Below, piece by piece: positions 37,377 to 45,835 of a stretch of 62,791 bases of DNA. Source of the DNA: Gammaproteobacteria bacterium (GTDB taxonomy: Bacteria; Pseudomonadota; Gammaproteobacteria; Chromatiales; Chromatiaceae); NCBI GenBank assembly GCA_020445415.1, contig JAGRGP010000018.1:1-62791 (forward strand). Direction: 5' to 3'. The stretch's first letter is position 1; every line of letters starts with the position of its first letter. The notes beneath the pieces are model-generated. The model saw only the letters and a list, made by a program, of their open reading frames with translations, was not told where the DNA came from and made no database searches. The translations under genes and the position numbers were made by a program.

Positions 37377-38483
37377 TCAACCGGGGGCTCCGAGAGCCAT
37401 CGCCCGGTGGCGGCAATCGTGGCGTTCCCTATCACGCTCCGCCGCCCCGCGCACCGGCATCCAGTCCCGGGTATGCCGGCACACCAATCCGGACATCATC
37501 TCGATGTGTGACGCCTCGGCGTTGAGGCAGGGGATATACTCATAATCCGTGCCACCCGCTGCTAAAAAGATCTCCCGGTTTTCCATCGCCACCTCTTCCA
37601 GTGTCTCCAGGCAATCGGTGCTAAAGCCCGGGCAAACAACGTGCACGCGTTTGACCCCCGAGGCTGCTAGAGCACTCAGGGTTTTATCGGTGTATGGCTG
37701 TAACCATTGCTTTGGACCTAATCGGGACTGAAAAGTCAGAACCCACCGATCCGCAGGCAGCTCCAGCGCCTCGGCTAGCAGGCGCCCGGTCTTTTGGCAC
37801 TCACAGTAGTAGGGATCACCGGCATGGAAATAGTCCTCGGGTATTCCGTGAAACGAAAACACCAGCTTCTCCGGCTGCCGATGGATCTCCCAAAACGCCC
37901 TGACACTCGCGGCCAATGCCCCAATGTAATCCGGGTCATCATGATAATGGTTGACGAATCGCGATTCGGGAATCCATCGCCAACCGCGTAACACCTTGGT
38001 CACCGCGTCGAAGGTAGACGCGGTAGTGGTGGCCGAATACTGTGGGTAAAGGGGCAATACCAGCAAACGACGAGCCCCAGCCTGGCGCAGCTCCTCCAAT
38101 CCCGAAGCGATAGAGGGATTGCCGTAGCGCATGGCAAGCGCCACCCTCACCGGAAACTCCGAGCGGCGGTCAAGCAAATCCTGCAATGCCCGCTGCTGTC
38201 GACGACCGAATACCAGTAACGGCGAACCCTCCTCTGTCCAGATCTTTTTATAGGCCTTAGCGGAGCGACTGGGGCGGGTGTTGAGAATGATGCCGTTGAG
38301 TACCAGCCACCACAATGGCCGCCACATCTCCACCACCCGGGGGTCCCATAGAAACTCTTTCAAATAACGCCTCACGTCCCGCCGAGAGTCAGAATCCGGG
38401 GTACCGAGATTGGTCAACAACACCCCTAATACATCCGGCTGATCGTGAAGAAACGGCCCATGGTTTAGCTTGTTCAATCTCAC
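37377..38483 (-). CDS. hemH: Ferrochelatase
   Basis: This 368-residue enzyme inserts Fe(II) into protoporphyrin IX, the last step of protoheme synthesis. It has VLLTNLGTPDS at the N-terminus, the active-site SFHGIP histidine, PLYPQYSATTT, and VVCPGFSTDCLETLEE with the catalytic Glu. The ORF start is a GTG that abuts GGGAG. The TTG two codons on (38477) has the proper five-base spacing and is the likelier start. The protein has a basic C-terminal extension. It supplies heme for the nearby oxidase. Confidence 0.95.
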   Translation of the reverse strand: MRLNKLNHGPFLHDQPDVLGVLLTNLGTPDSDSRRDVRRYLKEFLWDPRVVEMWRPLWWLVLNGIILNTRPSRSAKAYKKIWTEEGSPLLVFGRRQQRALQDLLDRRSEFPVRVALAMRYGNPSIASGLEELRQAGARRLLVLPLYPQYSATTTASTFDAVTKVLRGWRWIPESRFVNHYHDDPDYIGALAASVRAFWEIHRQPEKLVFSFHGIPEDYFHAGDPYYCECQKTGRLLAEALELPADRWVLTFQSRLGPKQWLQPYTDKTLSALAASGVKRVHVVCPGFSTDCLETLEEVAMENREIFLAAGGTDYEYIPCLNAEASHIEMMSGLVCRHTRDWMPVRGAAERDRERHDCRHRAMALGAPG

Positions 38484-38702
38484 TCCCGCGTAGCTATGAA
38501 GAGGGCGAAGGTTAGACTACCTTTTTCAGCGTTGAGTTGTACAGCCATCCCTCGAGGACCGTTGCAAAGGCAACCCTACCAACGTCACCTCAATCCTCCG
38601 GCCATTCTACCCCCAACCCACGCACCCACCGCTTGCGCCTCCAACCCTGGTTCATCAAAGGTTGAGTTATCCGCCCGCAGGCTCATATAGTGGGAGGTAA
38701 AG

Positions 38703-38747
38703 ATGCCCGGCATGCGCGAGATTTGTTACGTGCTCATGGGCAGTTGA
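38703..38747 (+). CDS. Possible 14-residue leader peptide upstream of fpr
   Basis: The mini-ORF MPGMREICYVLMGS ends with TGA at 38745-38747. It has a strong SD (GGGAGG at 38692-38697) at five-base spacing. It ends 20 bases before the fpr ATG, which itself lacks a good SD. The remaining intergenic DNA (38484-38702) shows nothing else convincing. It may be a leader or translational-coupling peptide, or chance. Confidence 0.3.
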   Translation: MPGMREICYVLMGS

Positions 38748-38767
38748 CCTAAGGCAAATTGATATCG

Positions 38768-39511
38768 ATGAAGAACTGGATCAGCGGCAGGGTAGTGGAA
38801 AAGACCCATTGGACGGATACACTTTTTTCGGTGCGCTTTGATGCGCCCCTGGAGGACTTCAACGCGGGACAATTCATTCAGGTTGCCATGGACATAGAGG
38901 GCGAACGGGTGGCACGCCCATACTCGCTGGTGAACGCCCCTCATGAGCGGCCTCTGGAGATCTATTTCAATGAAGTCCCGGAAGGTCCTCTCACACCGCG
39001 CTTGTCCCTGCTTGAGCCTGGAGATTCGCTGTGGGTGTCGGCAAAGGCCAGCGGAGTATTCGTGATGGAGCGCATACCCGAGTGCCGGGACCTTTGGATG
39101 TTCGCGACAGGAACGGCTTTAGGTGTCTATTTATCTATCTTAAAGACCGCGATACCCTGGCAACGATTCGAGAAGGTAGTGTTGGTTCATGGCTGCAGAA
39201 CCGCGCAAGAGCTGAACTACCAAAAGACAATTCTCATGTTAGCCGACCGTTTCGGTGATCAATTCCATTTCGTTCCGGCGCTGAGCCGGGAACGCGCTGC
39301 CGGCAGATTGCCGGGTCGGGTAACCGATTTGTTGGAGACCGGTGTTTTGGAGAGAACTGCCAATCGGGTAATCAGCCCCGATTACAGCCATATTATGCTT
39401 TGCGGCAACGAGGCCATGATCCGCGACATGCGAAGTTTACTCGAGGCAAGAGGATTGCAACGCCACACCGCACGCCAGTCTGGACATTACACAACCGAAA
39501 AGTATCACTGA
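38768..39511 (+). CDS. fpr: Ferredoxin/flavodoxin-NADP+ reductase
   Basis: This 247-residue FAD enzyme exchanges electrons between NADPH and ferredoxin or flavodoxin. It is co-linear with E. coli Fpr: FAD motif RPYSLVNAP, NADP motif ATGTALGVYLSIL, LVHGCRTAQELNY, MLCGNEAMI, and the C-terminal HYTTEKYH. It can power IspG and Fe-S or biotin enzymes. The ATG at 38768 is preferred on homology; a TTG at 38759 in frame has an AGG at better spacing. It is convergent with sufE. Confidence 0.95.
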   Translation: MKNWISGRVVEKTHWTDTLFSVRFDAPLEDFNAGQFIQVAMDIEGERVARPYSLVNAPHERPLEIYFNEVPEGPLTPRLSLLEPGDSLWVSAKASGVFVMERIPECRDLWMFATGTALGVYLSILKTAIPWQRFEKVVLVHGCRTAQELNYQKTILMLADRFGDQFHFVPALSRERAAGRLPGRVTDLLETGVLERTANRVISPDYSHIMLCGNEAMIRDMRSLLEARGLQRHTARQSGHYTTEKYH

Positions 39512-39596
39512 GCCCAGATTTCGGTTGTGTCGGTAATGGTGACAGACGCGCACACCGGAAACGGTATGCCAGCTTGGCCGCTCGGGTGGTGGGTTT

Positions 39597-40037
39597 TCAG
39601 GCAACCTCGGCAGGCGAGGTGGAGCGCGTCGCGGCGCGGCCCCGTTCTAGCATTTTTTCTACGATCGCATAGATACCCACGTGACGGTTAGGACTCAGAT
39701 GCGCTTCCAATCCCAGGCGTTTAAACAGACCGTCCACGTCCATCGCCTCAATCTGCTCCAGCTTACGACCTGAGAACAATCCGATCAGCAGGGCCAGCAC
39801 ACCCTTGATTACCGCGGTATCGCAATCTCCCGTGAACTGCAGCAATTCCGGTCGATCGGGTACCGGCGCGGCAAAGACATGCACCGTACTCATACAGGGC
39901 CTCACCCAATTCTCTTCGGTCTTGAGATCATCCGGCATTGGCGGTAGCTGTTCTCCCAGCTCCACCAGATACTGGTAGCGCTGCTCCCAGTCTCCCAAAA
40001 ACTCGAAGGTATCGACGATATCATCTATCTGTCCCAT
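39597..40037 (-). CDS. sufE: SufE sulfur acceptor
   Basis: This 146-residue protein accepts persulfide sulfur from SufS and passes it to SufB. The acceptor cysteine is in RPCMSTVHV, and DWEQRYQYLVELGEQLPPMP and GDCDTAVIKGVLALLIGL match the family. The N-terminus MGQIDDIVDTFEFLGDWEQ aligns with E. coli SufE. A GTG at 40067 overlapping the previous stop (GTGA) is an alternative start that would give ten more residues. It is the last gene of the suf operon. Its normal partner sufS is not in the operon. Confidence 0.93.
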   Translation of the reverse strand: MGQIDDIVDTFEFLGDWEQRYQYLVELGEQLPPMPDDLKTEENWVRPCMSTVHVFAAPVPDRPELLQFTGDCDTAVIKGVLALLIGLFSGRKLEQIEAMDVDGLFKRLGLEAHLSPNRHVGIYAIVEKMLERGRAATRSTSPAEVA

Positions 40038-40063
40038 ATCATCCACCTGCCTGCGGCCGAACT

Positions 40064-40390
40064 TCACACATTGAAGGACTCACCACAGCCACACTGCTCC
40101 TTTACATTGGGGTTGATAAATTCAAATCCTTCGTTGAGAACATTCTCGCGTACAAAATCCAGCGTTAGACCGTCAAGCATGGGTAAGCTCCGGGTATCAA
40201 CCACAACCTTGATGCCCCGGCTATCGAATACCCGGTCATTCTCTTCAACCGTGTCCGCATAATCCACCACATACGCGAATCCCGTACACCCGCTCTTCTT
40301 CGTGCCCAGCCTGAGACCGATTCCATGTTGGCGCTGCTCCAACATCTTCTTAACGTGGTCGGCGGCGTTCTCTGTCAGATTGATACTCAT
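40064..40390 (-). CDS. sufA: SufA/IscA-type Fe-S carrier
   Basis: This 108-residue A-type carrier accepts clusters from SufBC2D and hands them to apo-proteins. Its three ligands are visible: SGCTGFAY (Cys about 35) and CGCGESF near the C-terminus. It is the expected length for SufA. The last codons overlap the alternative sufE start. It lies 55 bases after sufT. Confidence 0.94.
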   Translation of the reverse strand: MSINLTENAADHVKKMLEQRQHGIGLRLGTKKSGCTGFAYVVDYADTVEENDRVFDSRGIKVVVDTRSLPMLDGLTLDFVRENVLNEGFEFINPNVKEQCGCGESFNV

Positions 40391-40445
40391 GGATACCTCT
40401 GCCTTACTTACGACCTATTGAACTGGCGGTGCACACGCACCGAAC

Positions 40446-40823
40446 CTACCATAGACCCAACTGTAACTGGGCCTCCTCGGACATGGATTCCCTGGTCCAT
40501 GGAGGATCCCAAACCAAATTCACCTGAGCATGGGTGACGCCCGGTACCCCGGCAACCACTGAACGAACCTCACCTGGCAATATCCCAGCAACCGGACAAG
40601 CGGGGGCGGTGAGCGTCATGTCGATGGAAACGCCACCGTCGTCTTCGATATCGATCCGGTAGATCAGTCCCAGATCGTATATGTTGACTGGTATCTCAGG
40701 ATCGTAGATCGTCCGTATGGCGGCAACCAGTGCTTCCCGGGAGGGCAGCCGAGTGGCCGGCGTCGGAAAATCTCGCGCCTTGCCACCTTTTCTGAATTTA
40801 TCCAAAAACCCTCTCACCGACAT
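40446..40823 (-). CDS. sufT: SufT / MIP18-family (DUF59) protein
   Basis: This 125-residue protein has the DUF59 core YDPEIPVNIYDLGLIY, the cysteine-containing MTLTAPACPVAG, and VWDPPWTRESMSE at the end. SufT assists Fe-S maturation, particularly under high demand. It lies between sufD and sufA, the standard place in operons of this type. The N-terminal 20 residues are basic and variable. Confidence 0.92.
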   Translation of the reverse strand: MSVRGFLDKFRKGGKARDFPTPATRLPSREALVAAIRTIYDPEIPVNIYDLGLIYRIDIEDDGGVSIDMTLTAPACPVAGILPGEVRSVVAGVPGVTHAQVNLVWDPPWTRESMSEEAQLQLGLW

Positions 40824-40841
40824 GCCCCCGTGGTTAACTGA

Positions 40842-42161
40842 TCAGACATTTTCCAGATCGATTGATTCCACGCGCCGCTGGATGTGATCAGCCAACTGGC
40901 CGCGCAACGATACATTGCCAAATCCCTCAAGGATCTCGCTTGCAAAACCCAAGCACAGCAACCGCCGTGCCTGACTGGGGCTAAGTCCCCGAGAGCGTAG
41001 ATAGAATACCGCCTGGGGATCTAACTGCCCCACCGTGGTGCCATGGCTGCACTTAACGTCATCGGCGAGAATCTCGAGCTGGGGTTTTGTATCCACTTCC
41101 GATCCCCGGGACAGCATCAAGTTGGCATTGGTAAGATGCGCATCGCTTTGCTGCGCCTGCCGTTCCACCAAAATGCGTCCGTCAAACACCGCACGGCCCT
41201 GGCCATAGACGATGCCCTTAAAGTTAGACCGGCTAGAACAACCGGATACTCCGTGTACAACATCCAAGTGAAAATCGACCAGCTGTCCATCCCCGGCCAG
41301 GTACAACCCCTCAAGATCCAAATTCGCGCCGGCCGCCAGGAACCCGCCATTTATCTCAGTCCTCGACCAGCGGGCACCCACCGCTGCATTGATTGCCCGG
41401 TAGTTTGCCCGCGCGCCAAGCTGCACATGTACCTCGCTCAGATGGTAGGCTTGCGAACCTTCCAGTTGTACGCGCTGGTGATCAAGGCGGGCGTCTTCCT
41501 GCAACAAAATTTCGCTTACCACGTTGTTGAAATAACCATCCGCATCTAAACACAGGTGCCGCTCCACGATTGATGCCTGGGAACCCTTATCCAGGGTAAT
41601 CAGATGTCGCGGCCTGAGCATGCGCCCCCCGGCGGCAGCCGTGGCGATGTGCAGCAATTCGATGGGTTGGTCAATCGATTTACCCGGGGAAACGGAGATT
41701 ACCGCGCCATCCTGCATAGTCGCTAGATTGATGGCCGAAAAGGCATGCCTACCCGTTCCCGACAGGGAACCGAGTGCCGCAAGCACCTTACGATCTCCCT
41801 TCGCCATCGCAGCTCGCAAACTGGTAAATTGAATGCCCGTATCGTTTACAAAAGAAAGCTCCGCTTGAAAGCTACCGTCGACAAATACCAACAGACCGGC
41901 CTGGGTTCCATCCGGCATTACGGATTCCAACGGGGGCAACGGGTTGTCGGTCGACTCCCAATCGGCGGAGAAATTTCCATCGAGCAGGCCATCAATACCG
42001 CTGTATCGCCACCGTTCCTGGCGCCTGTCGGGAAGGCCAAGTTGCTGAATACCCAAAACTGCGGAGCGGCGGCGCTCGGCCAGCCAATCACCAGCCCGTG
42101 AGTCAAGTCCGCCGATGTAACGTTCCGCTTCTGCGCTGGCATCGAGCAGGGAGTGATTCAT
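40842..42161 (-). CDS. sufD: SufD scaffold subunit
   Basis: This 439-residue protein forms the SufBC2D Fe-S scaffold with SufB and SufC. It has the right-handed beta-helix core (VFDGRILVERQAQQSDAHLTNANLML), KPQLEILADDVKCSHG and RSRGLSPSQARRLLC. It overlaps sufC by four bases (ATGA). No anomalies seen. Confidence 0.95.
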   Translation of the reverse strand: MNHSLLDASAEAERYIGGLDSRAGDWLAERRRSAVLGIQQLGLPDRRQERWRYSGIDGLLDGNFSADWESTDNPLPPLESVMPDGTQAGLLVFVDGSFQAELSFVNDTGIQFTSLRAAMAKGDRKVLAALGSLSGTGRHAFSAINLATMQDGAVISVSPGKSIDQPIELLHIATAAAGGRMLRPRHLITLDKGSQASIVERHLCLDADGYFNNVVSEILLQEDARLDHQRVQLEGSQAYHLSEVHVQLGARANYRAINAAVGARWSRTEINGGFLAAGANLDLEGLYLAGDGQLVDFHLDVVHGVSGCSSRSNFKGIVYGQGRAVFDGRILVERQAQQSDAHLTNANLMLSRGSEVDTKPQLEILADDVKCSHGTTVGQLDPQAVFYLRSRGLSPSQARRLLCLGFASEILEGFGNVSLRGQLADHIQRRVESIDLENV

Positions 42162-42910
42162 GCCGCGGCCTCCTCAGACAACCATCCGTATCCCTTTTCC
42201 TCCAGCTCCAGGGCCAGCTCCCTGCCGCCTGACCTCACGATGCGCCCCGCCGCCAACACATGCACACGGTCGGGTTGAATATAATCCAGCAACCGCTGAT
42301 AGTGAGTCACCAGGATCAGTGCGCGCTCGGGCGAACGCAAGAGATTCACGCCGTCCGCCACAATGCGTAGCGCATCGATATCCAATCCCGAATCGGTTTC
42401 GTCAAGAATCGCCAGCTTCGGGGCCAGCATCGCCATCTGCAGGACCTCATTCCGCTTTTTTTCACCACCGGAGAATCCCGCATTCACGGACCGCTTCAAT
42501 AGCTTCTCATCCAGATTCAATTCGCGCGCCTTGTCCCGAACCTGCTTCATGAATCCCAACGCGTCGATCTCCGGCTCGCCCCGTGCCCGGCGGATGGCAT
42601 TGAGTGCCTCTCGCAGGAATATCATATTGTTGACGCCCGGCAACTCGACCGGGTACTGCATGGCGAGAAAGATACCTGCATGGGCGCGCTCCTCAATCTC
42701 CAACTCTTGCAAATCCAGACCCAGGTAGCGCAGCTTGCCGCCGCTAATCTGGTAGCCCTCCCGGCCGGCCAAGACGTGAGCCAGCGTGCTCTTGCCAGAG
42801 CCATTAGGGCCCATGATGGCATGCACCTCTCCGGCATTGACTTCGAGGTCAAGCCCCTTAAGGATCTCTTTACCTTCCACTTCAACTCGCAGCCCTTCGA
42901 TCGATAACAT
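42158..42910 (-). CDS. sufC: SufC ATPase
   Basis: This 250-residue ABC ATPase is the energy-converting subunit of SufBC2D. Walker A GPNGSGKST, signature NAGFSGGEKKRNEVLQMA, Walker B LAILDETDSGLDIDAL and H-loop VTHYQRLL are visible. Its stop overlaps the sufD start (ATGA); it follows sufB by 57 bases. Confidence 0.96.
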   Translation of the reverse strand: MLSIEGLRVEVEGKEILKGLDLEVNAGEVHAIMGPNGSGKSTLAHVLAGREGYQISGGKLRYLGLDLQELEIEERAHAGIFLAMQYPVELPGVNNMIFLREALNAIRRARGEPEIDALGFMKQVRDKARELNLDEKLLKRSVNAGFSGGEKKRNEVLQMAMLAPKLAILDETDSGLDIDALRIVADGVNLLRSPERALILVTHYQRLLDYIQPDRVHVLAAGRIVRSGGRELALELEEKGYGWLSEEAAA

Positions 42911-42967
42911 CTCCTACCTCATTCTGTCAGTATATTCCCGGTTTCTCGCAATGGCCCTGCCCTGAAC

Positions 42968-44413
42968 TCAGCCGACAGCTCCCTCCAAACTAACCGCAAG
43001 GAGTTTCTGGGCCTCTACCGCAAACTCCATCGGCAACTCCTTGAACACCTCCTTGCAGAAACCGTTGATGATCATGGAGACCGCGTCTTCTTGGGAAAGT
43101 CCCCGCTGGCGGCAGTAGAAAAGCTGATCCTCACTCACCTTGGACGTGGTCGCCTCGTGTTCCACCTGGGCGGTTGGATTCTTTACTTCGATATACGGAA
43201 AGGTGTGCGCGGCGCAACGGTCTCCAATCAACAACGAATCGCACTGCGTGTGGTTGCGAGCATTCTCGGCCTTGCCGGCAATCCGAACCAAACCGCGGTA
43301 GGCGTTGCTACCCTCCATCGCCGAGATACCTTTGGAGACGATGGTGCTGCGGGTATTCTCGCCGATGTGGATCATCTTGGTACCGGTATCCGCCTGTTGG
43401 CGTCCCTTGGTCAGGGCCACGGAATAAAACTCCCCCACCGAATCCCTACCCCGCAAAATACAGCTGGGATACTTCCAGGTAATCGCCGACCCAGTCTCCA
43501 CCTGCGTCCAGGAGATGCGCGAGCGCGCCCCCCTGCAGTCACCCCGCTTGGTTACAAAGTTGTAGATTCCACCACGCCCTTGACTGTCCCCCGGATACCA
43601 ATTCTGAACCGTCGAGTACTTGATCGTTGCATCGTCCAGCGCCACCAGCTCAACCACCGCGGCATGGAGCTGATTTTCGTCTCGCATGGGCGCCGTGCAA
43701 CCTTCGAGATAACTCACCTGGCTGCCCTCCTCCGCTACGATCAAGGTTCGCTCAAACTGACCGGTGTTGGCCTCGTTGATACGAAAGTAGGTGGACAATT
43801 CCATCGGACAGCGTACTCCCTTGGGTACGTATACGAAGGTTCCATCACTAAACACCGCGCCATTCAAGGCAGCAAAGAAGTTATCCTGGGGAGGAACCAC
43901 ACTCCCCAGATAGCGTTGGATTAACTCGGGATACTCCCTTACCGCCTCCGACATCGCGCAAAAGATCACGCCTGCCTCGGCAAGCGTTTGACGAAACGTG
44001 GTCGCCACTGAAACACTGTCGAATACCGCATCCACCGCGACTCCGGCCAACGCCTTCTGCTCATCGAGAGGAATACCCAGTTTTTCGTAGGTGGCCAGCA
44101 ATTCCGGGTCTACCTCGTCTAGGCTCTTTGGGCCTTCTCCTTTTTTCGGAGAAGAAAAATAGGAAATCGCCTGAAAATCGATTGGCGGATGGTGCAACGA
44201 AGCCCACTGGGGTTCGGACATCAGCAACCAGCGGCGGTAAGCCTCCAATCGCTTCTGCAGCATCCAATCCGGCTCTTGCTTGCGTAGTGAGATGGCGCGG
44301 ATCACATCCTCGTCCAACCCCGGAGGAAGGGTGTCCGATTCGATATCGGTCACAAAACCCTGCTGATATTCCGCTTGGATCAGCCGATCAACTCCGGCGT
44401 CTGGTGATGCCAT
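42968..44413 (-). CDS. sufB: SufB scaffold subunit
   Basis: This 481-residue protein carries the cluster-building site. It has [56 protein letters not shown], and the conserved C-terminal [17 protein letters not shown] and [20 protein letters not shown]. It is the first gene of the operon, with a palindrome and promoter just upstream. A variable acidic/basic loop (residues about 90-110, PKKGEGPK) is normal. Confidence 0.95.
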   Translation of the reverse strand: MASPDAGVDRLIQAEYQQGFVTDIESDTLPPGLDEDVIRAISLRKQEPDWMLQKRLEAYRRWLLMSEPQWASLHHPPIDFQAISYFSSPKKGEGPKSLDEVDPELLATYEKLGIPLDEQKALAGVAVDAVFDSVSVATTFRQTLAEAGVIFCAMSEAVREYPELIQRYLGSVVPPQDNFFAALNGAVFSDGTFVYVPKGVRCPMELSTYFRINEANTGQFERTLIVAEEGSQVSYLEGCTAPMRDENQLHAAVVELVALDDATIKYSTVQNWYPGDSQGRGGIYNFVTKRGDCRGARSRISWTQVETGSAITWKYPSCILRGRDSVGEFYSVALTKGRQQADTGTKMIHIGENTRSTIVSKGISAMEGSNAYRGLVRIAGKAENARNHTQCDSLLIGDRCAAHTFPYIEVKNPTAQVEHEATTSKVSEDQLFYCRQRGLSQEDAVSMIINGFCKEVFKELPMEFAVEAQKLLAVSLEGAVG

Positions 44414-44433
44414 ATCCTTACCCCAATTAATAT

Positions 44434-44450
44434 CCTAGTATTTTACTAAG
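44434..44450 (-). promoter_or_regulatory. Palindromic operator candidate at the suf promoter
   Basis: On the minus strand CTTAGTA-AAA-TACTAGG is a near-perfect palindrome (6 of 7 pairs). It is 20 bases from the sufB ATG. A TTGACT -35-like hexamer (44462-44457) and a TAGGAT -10-like hexamer (44437-44432) flank or overlap it, as an Rrf2-type repressor would need. The geometry resembles IscR/SufR-like sites, but the letters do not match IscR type 1 exactly. Confidence 0.5.
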
Positions 44451-44469
44451 TATATAAGTCAAAAAATTT

Positions 44470-44676
44470 TCAGCCGGTAGCCTGATGCCGGTCCACGCGG
44501 CCTCGACAGCGACTGCGTCCCATCATCAAGCAGAGCCCTATGGTTGCCGTGCCGGCCACCATGAACGCCACTGCCGGCGGGTAGGCTGATAACCCCATGA
44601 GAAGCAAACCCACTCCCATACACCAGGCGGACATCGCCAGGACCAGCCCCCCGCAACACTGCTTGGTAAACCACAT
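44470..44676 (-). CDS. Small cysteine-containing membrane protein
   Basis: This 68-residue protein has two hydrophobic helices (about 8-30 and 35-52) and five cysteines (CC at 7-8, C19, C49, C57). GGAGGGA at 44683-44689 gives an excellent SD, and a perfect TATAAT lies at 44715-44710. No family recognised. It sits just upstream of sufB on the same strand with its own promoter, so a link to metal or Fe-S homeostasis is possible but unproven. Confidence 0.65.
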   Translation of the reverse strand: MWFTKQCCGGLVLAMSAWCMGVGLLLMGLSAYPPAVAFMVAGTATIGLCLMMGRSRCRGRVDRHQATG

Positions 44677-44709
44677 ACCGAATCCCTCCTATCGTTCTTC
44701 CGAGTAGTC

Positions 44710-44734
44710 ATTATACCCGAGTTATATAGTCGGG
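44710..44734 (-). promoter_or_regulatory. TATAAT promoter abutting a CCCGA...TCGGG dyad
   Basis: A consensus -10 TATAAT (44715-44710, minus) is directly preceded by the dyad CCCGA-N9-TCGGG (44716-44734). No proper -35 is visible, so the dyad, which occupies the spacer, is probably bound by an activator or repressor. The predicted start is near 44703 and leads into the SD of the small membrane gene. Confidence 0.55.
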
Positions 44735-44870
44735 AATTATTTTTTTCAAGCTATTCAACATGACAAACTGTGCAGGAAATCATCACCTTCGGCGAGTTTC
44801 CGTTGAGACTGGCTGGCGACTTAACACTTGGGAATAGGGTCCACCGGGGTGAGGCACAATCAGGGGCTGC

Positions 44871-45785
44871 CTATGCCGGCCGCTCGATACACCGAAACTG
44901 CCGCCATGTTTCCTCCGCCACACCGGGCTGTCCCGGTCGTAAAGCCGACAACTCGCTGATCAGAAATTTGGCACGCTCGGTGACCCTCTCCCGCTGGCGG
45001 TCAGTGAGCGACGCCGCGAGATGATCCAGCAATCGCGCCAGCGCATCCTCCGCGAACTGCCATTGCACGAAAAATTCCGATTTTTCACTGCTCCAGGGCA
45101 CCCACCATCGGATCAGTTGGGCATGTACCGCTTCCCGCCCGGCCCCCCGCCACAACAGCTGTAATAGGCGAGCCTCCTGGCGTTCACGAAACTTCAACCA
45201 ATCTCCAGGGACCGATGACAGGCGAGCCGCAAACTGCTCCACACCTATTCGTTGGGTCACATTCAATGGCCCGGTCCAGCCCTCGAACCGGTCGACCAGG
45301 CGCGCGGTACGCGCGACACGCTGCGCTGTCTCGTCCCCCCGCAAATAGCGGTCGTGAAAAAAGTTACGACGTTCCACCAGGTAATCCGACAGATGGTCTA
45401 ATTGCCCCGGTGTCAGGCTCTCCAGTAGCGGCACCGCCAGTTCGGCGGCAAGCCGCGCATGCCGAGCATAGATCCGGTTTGCCTCAGCAACCAAACAGGC
45501 ACCGTCAAAATCCGCCGGGGACTCGGAACCCATGGCTTGGGCCAACAGCGCGAAATAGCCCTCGAGAAGTGGTAACTCCTGCTGGACATGCCGATCGAGC
45601 ACGCTAGCCAATACCGGCCGCCAAGCCTCTAGCTGATCCGGGGTGGCATCCAGAGTCTTGATTGCATACTGTTCCAGGAACCAGTCTAGATTACGGTAGA
45701 GTACAGTCGTCCTGCTACACCCGCCAACCAACAGCAGGCAGAGAGCCACCGAAGCGAAACAATTCGGAAAGGATCGGCTATTCAC
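44871..45785 (-). CDS. DUF6279 family lipoprotein
   Basis: This 304-residue protein has a lipoprotein signal with lipobox LLVGGC (Cys about 23), then an all-helical mature domain beginning SRTTVLYRNLDWFLEQY. It fits DUF6279, a family of uncharacterised periplasmic lipoproteins. The conserved-looking features are YRNLDWF and the Trp/Arg-rich C-terminal half (WWVPWSSEK). It follows ybbP on the same strand, 50 bases apart, so it may be an operon member with the transporter. Confidence 0.75.
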   Translation of the reverse strand: MNSRSFPNCFASVALCLLLVGGCSRTTVLYRNLDWFLEQYAIKTLDATPDQLEAWRPVLASVLDRHVQQELPLLEGYFALLAQAMGSESPADFDGACLVAEANRIYARHARLAAELAVPLLESLTPGQLDHLSDYLVERRNFFHDRYLRGDETAQRVARTARLVDRFEGWTGPLNVTQRIGVEQFAARLSSVPGDWLKFRERQEARLLQLLWRGAGREAVHAQLIRWWVPWSSEKSEFFVQWQFAEDALARLLDHLAASLTDRQRERVTERAKFLISELSALRPGQPGVAEETWRQFRCIERPA

Positions 45786-45835
45786 ACGCCCGCCGCCCAG
45801 TAGCCCGACTTACAAACGCATGACACATGCCGGCC

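Noticed and set aside
43091-43924. Open frame of 277 codons on plus, antisense to sufB
   Set aside because: It lies wholly inside sufB, whose protein is clearly real; the antisense translation has no family features.
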